From Hirundichthys speculiger (Eukaryota; Chordata; Actinopteri; Beloniformes; Exocoetidae), in the NCBI GenBank assembly GCA_018398805.1, contig JAGFBZ010000938.1, positions 112,001-176,000 on the forward strand: DNA of 64,000 nucleotides. The letters are read 5' to 3'. Both the position numbers and the translations under genes were made by a program. Below, piece by piece: positions 25,000 to 37,000 of the stretch (the first letter of the stretch is position 1; every line of letters begins with the position of its first letter). A model generated the notes under the pieces. That model ran no database searches and had not been told where the DNA came from. It saw only the letters and a program-made list of their open reading frames with translations.

Positions 25000-26565
25000 A
25001 ACCATAGTCAAACGCCGGAGATCCGGCACAGTGCCGGAATACTTTAAGCCCTGTAACCCCGATGTGTTGACACGACGCACATCCATGAATGGAAAAACAG
25101 GATGATCAGGGTTAGGTTTTTTGTTTGTTTGTTTCAGTTTGTTTCAGTTTGCTGTTTCCTGAGCAGACTCACTCAGGTTTTACAGAAATGTAAACACAGA
25201 GACAGGCCCCACCCCTTGATGAGCTGGGAAGAGTCTGAGCCGGCTAGTTTTTACAGCGTGGAGCAGTCTAAATGTCAGGAAGGAGCAAACCTCCGAGAGC
25301 AGAGGTCCGGTGGATCGGTGGGGAGAATGAGTCAACACACTCATCTTTAAAACATTTCTGCTGTGCGAGCGGTGATTAACGGCGCTGCAGACAAAGGTTT
25401 AACTTGGTGGAGTGGAGTGAAAACAATAAGCTGCAGTCATGGTTACCAGGTTACCAAGGCAACAAACACAGGTACAGCTGAGCAGCCCCATCCCCATCTT
25501 CATGAGGCTAAAATAAATACAGTACAGGAAGCTCTTAAAGCCAATTTAATTACCTTTGGATTGCAAAGTAGAAGGAAAAAAAGCCAAATGAACTCACTTT
25601 TTTCCAACCTGTTACAATCATGAAAATCCTCCAGGATTTGTTTAAATCATCGGTATAAAATAGTGTAACTCGCTTCACTGTTGGACTGACGCTGCACATA
25701 AAGGCAGCAGGGAATCAAGAACCTACAGAACCCACGATGACTCAACCCACTGAGGTAAAAGCTCCCGACTGATCTCTGACCAAGTTTCCAGGGAAATTAT
25801 GAGCATATTGCTGGATGTGGAGGGAAACTGCTTTATGTGTCTCAGCTTCGTTTGTGTGATGTTTTTGTGTTGCCTTTACTTTTTTTGTGGTCTCCTTCAG
25901 TCCAATTAATGTGCATTAGTCACACTGAGTGCTGTACACGCATGAAAGGTGTAAGTATGTGGGTTGAATACAATCACTACAGAAACAAAACCCTAAAAGA
26001 AATATCGTTTTAAAATGTCAGAGTTTTTACAAGAGCTTTTCCTGTAAGAGACCCCCCTCATTGTGGCATATAATGAGACAAAACCAAACGTTCTTTGTTC
26101 TCAACTCTTGATTTTTTTTTCCCTATTATTACACTGACTGGTTTTTTTTCTTAAATTAACTGCATGTGAAGAAGCCATTAAATTCTGAAACAGCTTTTTC
26201 AGCCATTTATTTGTCTGTTTATTGCTTTGAGTGCTCCTTTACATGACTCACGTTAATACTTCCGACAAGAGTTAAGACAGAAATGTGTAAATTATGACAC
26301 ATAACAAACTTTGCAGTCATGTATTATCACGTTGAACCTTATCTGAGCTGGGAAACATACCTGTGATGAAAGCAGATTACGTATTAGAATAAAACCTTCC
26401 TGACCATTAATGTGGCCATATTATGCTTCTCCACATCTTCTGACTTATCTACAGTATTAGTATGACACATTTTCATTTTTGCAGTGACTTTGTTGTCTTG
26501 GCGACCTGCGTGTGCGCTCATTTTATTGCAAGCATCGTCAGTACAACAACCACAGCTGTCAAAGC
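25000..26565. other. Gene-free stretch
   Basis: Only short unfamiliar open frames. No splice-supported exon. Confidence 0.45.
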
Positions 26566-26569
26566 ATCT

Positions 26570-26792
26570 GCTCAAGGTCCTGCTCAATAGTTTCTTCCTC
26601 TTAAAGTGGAGTTTTCCTTTGCTTAAAGGTTTTTTACTTTCCATTATCCTCGTTTAGGATTTAATATTATAATTTTACTTAATGATTTTCACTCGGGGGT
26701 CATGCTCTGGGTCTCTGTAAAGCGCCTAGAGACAACTGACATTGTATCAAACGCTATTCAAATAAAATTGCATTGAATTGAATTGAATCTCT
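26570..26792 (+). repeat. L2-like LINE 3' tail, copy C
   Basis: Shares TCTTAAAGTGGAGTTTTCC, CTCGGGGGTCATGCTCTGGG and GCGCCTAGAGACAACTGACA with the other copies. Ends in a (GAATT)n tail. Confidence 0.8.
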
Positions 26793-26799
26793 CTTTAAA

Positions 26800-29700
26800 A
26801 AGAAATAAATCTTACTGATTATCACAAAGAGACAGCCTTGAATGTTGCTAACAGTGGAATGAAACATAAATATCATTAACTTTTCTATTTGACATTCCCA
26901 CATCTACACCTGTTAACCCAGGCATGTACAAGAAAAATGAAAAATATGTATTCATCCCCACTCCCAAGTAATAATTTGACATTATACAGAATATGTTTTA
27001 TATATCACCTTGAAAAAATATTTCCTGTTTGATCCTTTGCAACCTGGAACTGGAAGTTTAGCGTGTTTGAATTATCAGTAAGTGAGGAAACCACAACATA
27101 GATTCTCAGACTGAGTTCTGCACTTTGAACTCGCCCGTTCAAAGACATTTACAATAAACATTTAATCCCTAAATCACTGGAGTGTGCTTTCGATCACCTT
27201 CACATTACCCCCCTCCCCCCCACACACACACACACACAGCCTCACTGTATTAATGCCAATCAATATTTACTGAAAGCAACATGCATAAACTAATTATGTT
27301 AACAGAGTGTAGTTCACTATAAACAGTCCAACTCTACAACTGATCCCTCTCAACAGCCAAGATAGTGATCAATCATTCCTGTTTCATTGTGTGTGTTCAT
27401 TCATGGCAGTACCACTATTATTCATATCATCATATATGACGATATGAATAAATGGGAATTTGTCATGTAATAAAATTACATAAATCTTAAAAGTTAGGGT
27501 TAAATATTTCTGTGAGTGTATTGTCACTCACATTTTAGTTAGATAATGCAAATACTGCAGAATAATTTTATTATAATCTGGTATTGGCCGTTTTGTTTCT
27601 TGTTTTAGTTTGATGTTAAAATACAGCTTTATTACCAAATGTACGCTGTTGTTACCACAATCTAAAAAAAAAAATACCCAGATAAATATCCCAGCCAACG
27701 GAGAAACACATGTGTTAACGTCCTGTGGATAAGCTAGCTGCTTTATCTGGACTCTTTCCTGATATATAGTCATTGATATTTTCATTAACATCTAGCGCAG
27801 TGCACGAAGAAAAAAGCTTAACCAACATCTCTCCATTTCAGTTCCATTTTTCCTCCGCCCTGCTGCCACTCTTTCCATGTCCCCTCTGTTTTTGAAAAAC
27901 TTTCTTATGTCCTGGACACAAATTTCGTGCACTGGGTGTCGCCTGTTTCATTCAGTGATTCTGCAGAATAGACTCACCCAACGCCTGCGCCTGCAACGCA
28001 ACCTCTGCACTCTTTGAAGTGATTTTGCTGCAGCTCCCGTATTAAGCCGGCTGCTGTCACAGGAGCTGTCAACTACGTCTAGACGCGTCAGTCATAGCAC
28101 AGTCGTACGGATTAGTCTGTTGTGAAAATAGATTTATTGTGAAATTTCACTGATAATTTTACAGGAGGGGCAAAGCTCATATTTACCGGGACACGTGCAC
28201 ATCAGCTCACGGAAAATAAAGTGAAGACTCTTTTCAGTGGAATCATCCTTGGAACAGCAGTAGAGGCCTTCTCTAATGTTGTTTCGGTGGCAACATGAAA
28301 TGACTGCTGCTGTTAGCACGGCTAAGCTAATCCTCAGATCCTTCCAGACCAACCACAGCCAGTAACGGAGGCCTGTTACAATTAACACAAGCACAAGAAA
28401 GCACATTCTGTTTAAAATATGACCATGACCTGTTTATATTCACAGCTCAGAAGTCAATATAATGCTAAGCTGCTAAAGTCATAACAGATAAGCTAGCTGT
28501 CTTAGCCAACAGCAGAGTCAATGGTTAGCTGTCAATCAAACAGTGTCAAACGACATCCAGGTATATGATTGGTCATGTTTATTACTTAATATAAATTAAA
28601 ATTCAACCTCCATACAGTTGTCATGACCTGTAGAATCTAAATATGGAGACAAAAACTTTTTTTTTTTTTGTACCAGGCTGTAAATATGCTTAATTTTCCG
28701 GCAAAGTTGGCTTTTTAAACATGGGGCAATGAGGATTTGCTCTGTTTTGGAGCCAGCGCCTAGTGGTCAGTAGAGGAACTGCAACATTCTTCTTGGATAA
28801 ACTTCAGTCCAGAAGTGGGATGGCTGCCACTTGGTGAAACCATGTCCTACTCTCAAGTTTTAGAGATGTTTTCTTCAGGAGTATATTTTTATTTTTATTC
28901 ACCACCATCAACACTTCATTCAATTCTGATCCACTTCCCGGACCCTGCCGATGAAAACCATCCTCACAGCAGGTTTGACATTTGAGGCTGTGGTGGAGAG
29001 GAACACTGAACAAACTGTTATCTACCGTGGACGACCCCGACCGCCCGATCCAACACATACTGGACTGAACACAGAACTCCTTCTTCTAAAGATTCAGACA
29101 GCTTCAGTGTTATGGGATCATCACGGGAAATCTTTTTCAGCCTCATCCCAAAGGTTTGTCCAACATGATATCTCTGTGTGACAGATAATGTTTTAATACA
29201 CTACATACCACGTTACCTGTACTCCAGAATGTACATTCAATAGTTCTAGTTTGTTATTTATGTAATTTAGCCTGTAATCTCTACGCTAACTTGGTTTTTG
29301 GTTTGTTATTTATATGTAGAATAGTGAGTACATTTCATAGCCTGGACATGTGATAGTTTAGTTTCATCTACTATGTTTTATTTGTAATATAGCTCATAAA
29401 TCTGTCTTTTTCACCGTCTGTACATTCATAACCACCACATTTCATATCAGTTACACTGTATTTCTGGTAGCGTGGTGTGGTGTGTGTAAATGAGTGTGTG
29501 TAAATGAGTGTGTGTAAATGGTGGTTGTGTGGTTATGTTGTGCTGTTGGGTGCAACCCCTCCCTTCATATCAGAGCTGAAGTAGTCCAGCAGAGAGACAT
29601 AAAGCAGTGGTGGTCACCTCCAACACTTGTTCAGCAACAACCGGTGACTGCAACCTGTTCTTCAGGCTGATTCACTGATTCACAGGACCCCCCCCCCCAC

Positions 29701-31845
29701 ACACACACACACACACACACACACCCAACCCAACCCCCAGGCCATCAGGAACTGTCCAGCCCAGCCAGACACAATGCGTGTTTATGTCTATTAGTCATAT
29801 TTCTAGGGAATCCCAAAAGCCTTGATTGAACTCTTGATTTCTTTAGTTCATATTTGTTTTTTTTAAATATAGGAAGTAATGCGTCATCCAGTCACGCTGC
29901 TGTCAGCCACATCCACAGCTTTGGTAATAACTGAGTGACTTCCACAGCTACAAGGCTCTTTAGTTTGTGAGGTCAGTCTTTTCTCAGAGGGGTTCATCTT
30001 TAATGGCCTATGAAGAGCAATGAATGTCTCAAAACAGATGATCTCACGTCATTCAGGAGCTGGTTGCTTGCCAGGATGTAGACTGCAACACAACCACTGG
30101 TTTGTATTTGCCCAGCGCTGAGTCTAGGAAAGCTAATTAATGGCAAATTTACATGAATACTCATATTTTAGAACCTGAATGCTAAATAACTGATTTTTTC
30201 TCCCCCCCTTGATAATTCTCTGGAAAGAGTGACACTGACACATTAACTGGGATTATTATGATGGAGACAGAACAGTATTTTCCCCTGGGGAGCCCCAGGA
30301 GGTTAAACCAGCCATGTTTCAAGTCTGAATAACAACAGATTACAGCCTCAAATGTCTGCTGTCAACATTTAAGTCTTTCTTTGAAAAAAAATATAGTAGT
30401 ACGTCCTACATTATAAGATAATAAAACTACGTCAGCCAAAATTATGAAGCGTTCACTGACTGATTAAGCACAGCAAACGTCAGACAGGCTGAAATAAAAT
30501 GCTACGACCTTTGTTTGGACACGTGCATGTCAGCAGCAACTGTAACGGTATAGGAAAGATGGTCCGTGTCAGTGTTTTTAACTCTCATTAAACCTGCAGG
30601 AAGTGAACACACCACGCCAGACCTCAAAAGCTTGAAATTAGACAAGAAGATCTCCTCAAGCAGCTGATGCAGTACTCCTGTTCTCTGGATCTCAAAGCAC
30701 AGCGTCCTTGAAAAACGTGGCTTTGCAATTACAAAAGAAAAAAAAAAATTAAAGTAAGTGTCTGTGGTTTGTGTGTGTAAATGTGGTGGGGAATGGATGA
30801 TTTCATAATAAAGTCACTGGATAGAAAGAATGGAGTTGAGTCAGAGAAAGGTTTGACATTATGACTCCAACTAAACATCTTGAATCTAATCTAACATGTG
30901 ACTAAAGTAACCAATCCAGTAACGTGTAAAGAGCGCTGCTGCCATCTACTGCAGTAATGTGTTACTAGGATGTGTAAGTTGCATTAAATATATTGATAAA
31001 TCCACAGTCACGTTACTCTCACTCTTTGCTTTAGTGTTGCTGTTTTTTGTTTTTGTGTTTTTTTCAGCACTTTTTTTGGTTTTATGGTTTACATATTTCC
31101 GGTTCCTTTACTGTTATTGCTCACTGCCTTTGTTCAACCTTTATTTTCAACAAATCATCTCTGTTAATACACTACAAAGTAGTCTGTGTCTCAGTTCTGA
31201 GTCAGTTCAGAGAAATATCAGTTTAACAGTTTATAACTGAGCTCTGTCATTTATCTGTAGCTGTTCCAGCTGCTACTTCCTTCACACTCTCAGACTGTTT
31301 TCATATTATCTTTACATTCATTTATCAGCAGAAATAAATAAATAATTATTGGCTGCTTTAAAATGATGATGATCAGTGCTGTAATCAGAGCTTTTTATTG
31401 CCCAGTAGGACCGCAGGAGTCTGTTTAATGTGTCTGTGGATCAGCAGACTGGGACCAGTGGGCAGAGCAGCACCACAAACATACAGTTTTAGGACCGGAT
31501 CGACCCTGAGACGGGTTTCCTTGAGAGTCTCTGACACTTGAAAGAACCTTAACACTTTATATGACCCAACAGCTGATGGTGCATGTGTTTAAAAGTCCAA
31601 AACCCCCCAAACTGCTGCCTGAACCTGAAGAGTGAGTCCTGTTTCCATGAATACTTATCTTTTCTAGGCCTACACTGCACAGATAGTTCTAATTCTTGAC
31701 TGTTTCACCCCCAAAACTGGAGGAGTTGAAGAGTACGACAATAAAGATCAGTTATTAATGACACTAATTGACATTTTGCAGGAGAACAAGAAAAGCGATT
31801 AAAGGATTGATAAGGACGTTCAGAATTTAGCCACAGCAACACATG
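26800..31845. other. Gene-free intergenic region
   Basis: No exon recognised over about 5 kb. It holds a fish repeat fragment near 28560-28800 (TTTTGGAGCCAGCGCCTAGT), a C run plus (AC)n at 29687-29724, and a 14-bp GTGTGTGTAAATGA repeat near 29484-29520. A homeodomain/octamer-like block (CTAATTAATGGC then ATTTACATGAAT) at about 30135-30165 could belong to an enhancer, but this is a guess. Confidence 0.45.
29687..29724. repeat. Poly(C) and (AC)n microsatellite
   Basis: A C run passes directly into an AC dinucleotide repeat. Confidence 0.95.
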
Positions 31846-31849
31846 CTGT

Positions 31850-32730
31850 CAAGTAAAAAATAATGTGCCACAATGCAAATCAACAGGCTTGATGAACTGA
31901 TCAACAGTAAATGTAAGGAATACAGTATAACAGCAGAGGTTTGGACAGTCTTCTGGGGTATTGAGGTGTGTGCTAGCACAAGGCCAATGGGGAAAGACAT
32001 CATTGATGATCCTAGAGAAGCAGTTGTTGCTATCCATTAATCTGAGGAGGGCTATAAAACCATTTTCAAGCAATCTGGAGTACATCTTTCTGCAATGAGA
32101 AAAATAATTCACAAGTGGAAAGCATTCAAGACAGTGACTAACCTTCCCAGGACTGGATATCAGAAGCTAGCTTCACTAGAAAGTGTTGTTTAAATTGTCA
32201 AACATCCACCATCTATACCCATTAATCCCTATTTAGGGTCACAAGGGTCTTCTGAAACCTTCTCAGCTGTCTGAAGGGTTCATCCTGGACTGGTCCAGTC
32301 TGTCGTAGAGCCACATATAGAAATATAAAGTCACTCCTGTAGGCATTTTAGAATCACAATCAACCTGATATGAATGACATACGTGATTTTTATTTCTTAA
32401 CTGTTGGACAAAGATGGAGTACCCAGAGAAAATCCATGCAAGCGCCGGGAGAACATGCAAACCCCACACTTCAATCCAAGATGCTGCCGCTTTTGTTGAA
32501 TATGATAAATAATAAAGACGGCACAATTTTAGCTTGTTCTGGGGTTTTATCACAAAAAAAGCCTCCTCTCTCTAAATAAAAAAGAACGCGACAGAACATC
32601 TTAGGTTTGCAAAGCGGCACGTGAACAAACCTCAAGACTTCTGGAACAACATCACTTGGACAGACAAGTGCAGGTTGGAGATGGCTGAGCTTTAACGCAG
32701 CTCCACATTTATCTGAAAACAAACAGAGCA
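31850..32730 (+). mobile_element. Degraded Tc1-like element with nested repeat
   Basis: Sequence at 31990-32150 resembles a transposase N-terminal region (CATTAATCTGAGGAGGGCTA, ATAATTCACAAGTGGAAAGC), and 32585-32680 matches the catalytic region (AACAAACCTCAAGACTTCTG, then ATCACTTGGACAGACAAG, reading a WTD-type motif). Between them, 32204-32470 carries a different dispersed repeat (ending GAGAACATGCAAACCCCACA). No intact frame. Ends not located. Confidence 0.6.
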
Positions 32731-32734
32731 ACTG

Positions 32735-33560
32735 CACAAACGCCTCGTAACTACTGTCAACAGCACTGAGACAGAATCATCCATGAGGCCGTCTGGCTGT
32801 CAGCTGAGGCTCGGCCCACACTGGCCCAATGATCCCAGCCGTACCAAGATACATCTACAACAGACAAGGCTGAAAAAGAAGAGTCCAAGAGACCTGGGTC
32901 ATATTTGGACAAAACTGGACTCCGTGGAACATGTATAATTTCTTGTTTAAGTCTTTAGATAACTTTCTATGTGTGAACTGATGCTGTGCAGTAAATAAGT
33001 AGAACTGAACTGAACTCAGGACTTTTAATAAAGCTGTGCACAAAAAAAAAAGCCTTAAAACGAAGAGTGACCCAAGATCCGTCCATAATAACACAAGAGA
33101 CTGATAATGTCACAAAGAAAATTATTAATCCCAAGTCTTTGCTAGTTAAATCTACAAGCTTTTGATAGGATGAATTTAGGTTTTGACACACTGCAACTGG
33201 ACACTTAAGAGCTTGTTTTGCATGTTTAATATGTCATGTGCTTTACATCAGAGGTGTGTTGAACTATTTCTGAAACTTGGAAACAATTAGAAGATTTTTT
33301 TTTTCTATAACTGTATATGACTAAAACATTAGAATATACTATAACTTGAGACTATTTTCTTTCTGGCCTGATTTTATCTGGGAGTTTGTGTTCCCTGATG
33401 AAGCCACTAGATGTCATGACAGCAAACACCAGCTGAGATCAGCCCTTCGTCATGTTTAACATCTAACGTGTGGTTTAAAGGCTAAAAGGCTCCAGTGAAT
33501 CAGAACAGGGATCGCGTTTGTTCAAAAATAATACTTATGAACAATTATCTCTGAGGTGCT
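32735..33560. other. Intergenic, nothing recognised
   Basis: AT-rich, no gene signals. Confidence 0.45.
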
Positions 33561-33599
33561 ACGAGGAAAAAAGAAAAAAAAGAAGAAGGAAAAAAAAAA

Positions 33600-33913
33600 A
33601 ACCAATCGTGTTGAGATCCGTGCGTCATCGGGACACCGGCGGCGAGGAGACCGCTGCGTCTCCGTCGTGCGTCAGACCAGACCGGAGTAAACGGTAAATA
33701 AGCGCGTTCACCGGTTACCGGTTGGCGCTGTGACTGAGCCCAGCAGTCTATCAGTCGGCCACGACCTGAGAGCATCAACCCCGCATGACCTCCGGAGTGA
33801 CGTGTCCGGAAGATGAGCGCGTGAGCGGGGAGGCAGAGCCGGCGGAGATGCGCATATCTGCAGGTCTCTAGCGCGGTCGTAAAACAAGCGTCGGGAGCCG
33901 CTGAGCTGAAGCC
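33600..33913 (+). promoter_or_regulatory. nos1ap: CpG-rich promoter/5' UTR of nos1ap
   Basis: A sharp rise in G+C and CpG content (phrases GACACCGGCGGCGAGGAGAC and TTCACCGGTTACCGGTTGGC) directly precedes the first coding exon, with no TATA box. This is the usual form of a CpG-island promoter of a broadly or neuronally expressed gene. The start site cannot be placed. The 144-residue minus-strand frame over this region (33545-33979) is a by-product of the high G+C content. Confidence 0.6.
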
Positions 33914-34019
33914 ATGCCGGGAGTGAACCAAGTACAATCTGGTGGATGACGCGCACGACTTGAGGGTCCCCATGCACAACGAAGAGGTGTTTAAACACGG
34001 GGTCAGCTTCGAGGCGAAG
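33914..34019 (+). CDS. nos1ap: nos1ap exon 1, apparent +1 frameshift
   Basis: ATG at 33914 opens M-P-G-V, but the conserved frame [20 protein letters not shown] starts at 33930, 16 bases later, so one base is extra. The AA at 33926-33927 is the likely spot, since one A there would give M-P-G-V-T-K-Y-N. In the downstream frame a TGA (33924-33926) lies just before it. Donor GCGAAG|GTAGGC, phase 0. Confidence 0.88.
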
Positions 34020-37000
34020 GTAGGCGCCCTGCAACAGATTGTTGGCTGCTCTCTAGTAATAAACCAGGCTGTTAAGATTAAGGACCGTTTGGTTTGTACT
34101 CATGTTCATGTGAATAACTGTTTTTATCATTTCCACCACCTGGAGATTTCTTTTATTTATTCAACTCATACAATTAATGGCTAATCTCCTGATTATGACC
34201 TTTGAGTTGCTGGACAGTACTTTATTTCCATATTAACAGCAATTAGTGCACAATAATCTCATACAGTTTCTGCATTTTTTTTTTTTTTTTGTCTAAGTTG
34301 TACTTTCCAGCATCTGGCATGAAGTAAAATCAAAATTTGTTTGAAATGTAGCAGCAGATAGCCTAACAGATTTTTGGCCTCCAAATAAAACAAAAAAATC
34401 TAATATACAACCACATCCCACAAAATACAATTAGTGTTTGATAGCTTATTTATACTAAAAGTAAGTTTGGATCAGTCAAATGCATTTGGGTGCAATGATC
34501 TCTTTATAGTGTGGAATTTGTTCAAAGCGTTAAAAGGAATAAATAAATTAAAAAAAGCCAAATTAACATCTTACCCTCTCCATGACAGGCCTGATCACAT
34601 GCAGTCAAACAGCATATTTGCTCAGTTACACATTTTGGTAAATTGTTTCATACTGTGTTTAACTTTGCTGCTGCTTTGAATTTATTTATTTTATTTTACA
34701 TATTCCATTTTTTTGTGTGTGTGGTTTAATATTCTGCCTTTGTTGTTTTTGATTTTGCCCTGTTGTTGTTATTGTCCTGTTGTTGAGAGCTGCTGCTGCA
34801 ATGTGGTTTTTCTGAAGGAACCCTATCTATCTATCTATCTATCTATCTGAACCTTCTCTTTTGCAGTACATCGGCAGTTTGGAGGTGGGTCGCCCTGGCA
34901 GCCGAATGGAAATTGTCGCTGCAATGAGGAGAATCAGAGTAAGGAAATTAAATATGAGCCATCCCTTTAGCGGATACTGAACCTACCGCAGCCTCCGTAG
35001 CTGCTTGGACTCACTGAGCTGTGGTTAAATGCTGTTGCGTAGACTATCAACATGTCTGTTTCCAGTGTTCGGTGCTTCACTCCCTCCATCTTTACTCATA
35101 AATCACCTGTCAGCATAAAGCAGCACACAGGCAGGTTCAGTGGGTTGTCAGGAGGAGTTTAAGTCACAGCAGGACATACGTGATGCTGTTGGAGGGAAAC
35201 ACGTCCAGAAACGTAGCGTGTCACTGCAGTGTTGTACAGAAGCGCAGAGAGGAAAGGATTTAGCTGCCTGTCAGATGTTTATTCTAATCTAACAACCAAG
35301 TTATTTTGCCAGTCGGAGGTCAGCCGCATCACCACTGACACCCAGAAAAAAATTAATCCAGCTCTCACAGCACAGAGATTTACTGTAGTGATGTTGTATG
35401 TTTGGATTTTCTCACTGCTCAAGTCAATAAAAAAAATCCCTAATGGTCTGTGGTGAGATTTTGAATCACATTTTTACAAAATTCCCTCCATTAAACTGAA
35501 TAATACTTGGCTGCTGCTTCGGACTCATGATAAACACGTTTGGTACGTCAGCACACAAAGTACAGCAGTTTCCAATGTGCACTATTCATCTGTGTTTAAA
35601 AGAACAAATCTTATTTAAAGACCTGTATTATGTGTCTCTTATCCATATAAAAAATGGAAGAGCATTTCAAAATGCATTTCTGTGAAGCTTTTGAGTAAAG
35701 TTAAATGGTTAGGAGATAAAGAAAAAATGCATCAAAAGACAAAAAAATACTTTAACATGGGCAAGATTAACACCGGTAACATAAAAGAGTTGAGCTGTTT
35801 GTGAGCTCCACTCTAATTAAGAGTTTACACTTCTGAGGGAGTCAGACCCTGAATATTCAAAAGATAACTTGTCTTTAAAGCACTAACATCTGCCTTTTTC
35901 TACCAAAGATGTTCCTGGTTCAGAGTCAGTACTGAACTCAGATCCAGCTCTTCAGTTTTTAGACGGCCAGTAACAAAGAAAGCAGTGGTTCCAGAACCTG
36001 GAGAACCAGCCAGGCATTTGTTTCTGAGCTCCATCCCAGATGGAAATACCAGTTATGTTCTGAGAAAGGGATGAGATTATTGAGAGCCGAAGCACCGTCC
36101 TGTCTATGTGGAGCTAGAAAAGAAGAAACCAATGAAATGAATGGATATCAAAGTCAAGCAGCAGTGGTTCATGGCAGAGACTGTGTTTTTGCACCATCAT
36201 CTCCATCAGAGGGTGTTAATCATCTTCATAAATACGGTCAGCATTTGAAACCACACGTTGTCATGGCAAAGAGCCTTGATGAACGTTACTCTTTACGACA
36301 ACCTTTATGGACTCAGGCTGGTAATATTAACGGTGGTTTTGAGGGGAAACACTCGCCTGTGATCTTTGTGCACCGCGGCCCTCTGCAGAATCTGAAGGGA
36401 GGCTCAAACCACACGGGATGGAAAAGCAGAGCAGTTCCACCCCAGAACCAGATCCTGGTTCTAGTTGTAACAGGGCTAGCGGTGAACTGACAAAGCGTGT
36501 TGCATTTAAGCTAGTTTGCTTGTTTCAGGCTGATGTGCGTGTCAAAATGCTGCGTGAACACTCTCTGTGTTCCACTTCATCTCCCTCTGACAGCAGTGAT
36601 GGATGGTTCTCTTGGCCCAGTTTCTGTGTGGTGGGATGCAACACATACACACACGTGCACAATAAGGGATGTGTCCTCCACCTGTGCATATTAATCCAGA
36701 AGCTCCCACACACCTACTGGATGGATTAACTGGATGAGAGCACATGTCAGGAACGCAGGTCGCAGTCTTCCAGTCAAGACTAAAATCTGCCTCTATTGCT
36801 GGAAATGTCAGTGTTTTTAATCTCTTTTCTTTTTCAGTGACAGTAAAAGCATTGGAAGGCAGCTCCAGTCATGCCGAAAATAAAAGCTAGCTCAGAGTTG
36901 TTTCTTTAAAAATAAATAAAAAATCAAAGAACAGATGACAGAGAGGATGGATGAACCGTTCAGCGTCTGCGATTTCACAGAACTTCTTCTGATCAATTAG

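Noticed and set aside
33545..33979. 144-codon minus-strand open frame over the nos1ap promoter
   Set aside because: It overlaps a CpG-rich promoter and exon 1, its translation has no domain, and high G+C content explains the lack of stops.
36071..36490. 139-codon open frame in nos1ap intron 2
   Set aside because: Unfamiliar translation, no splice signals, lies wholly in an intron on the same strand.
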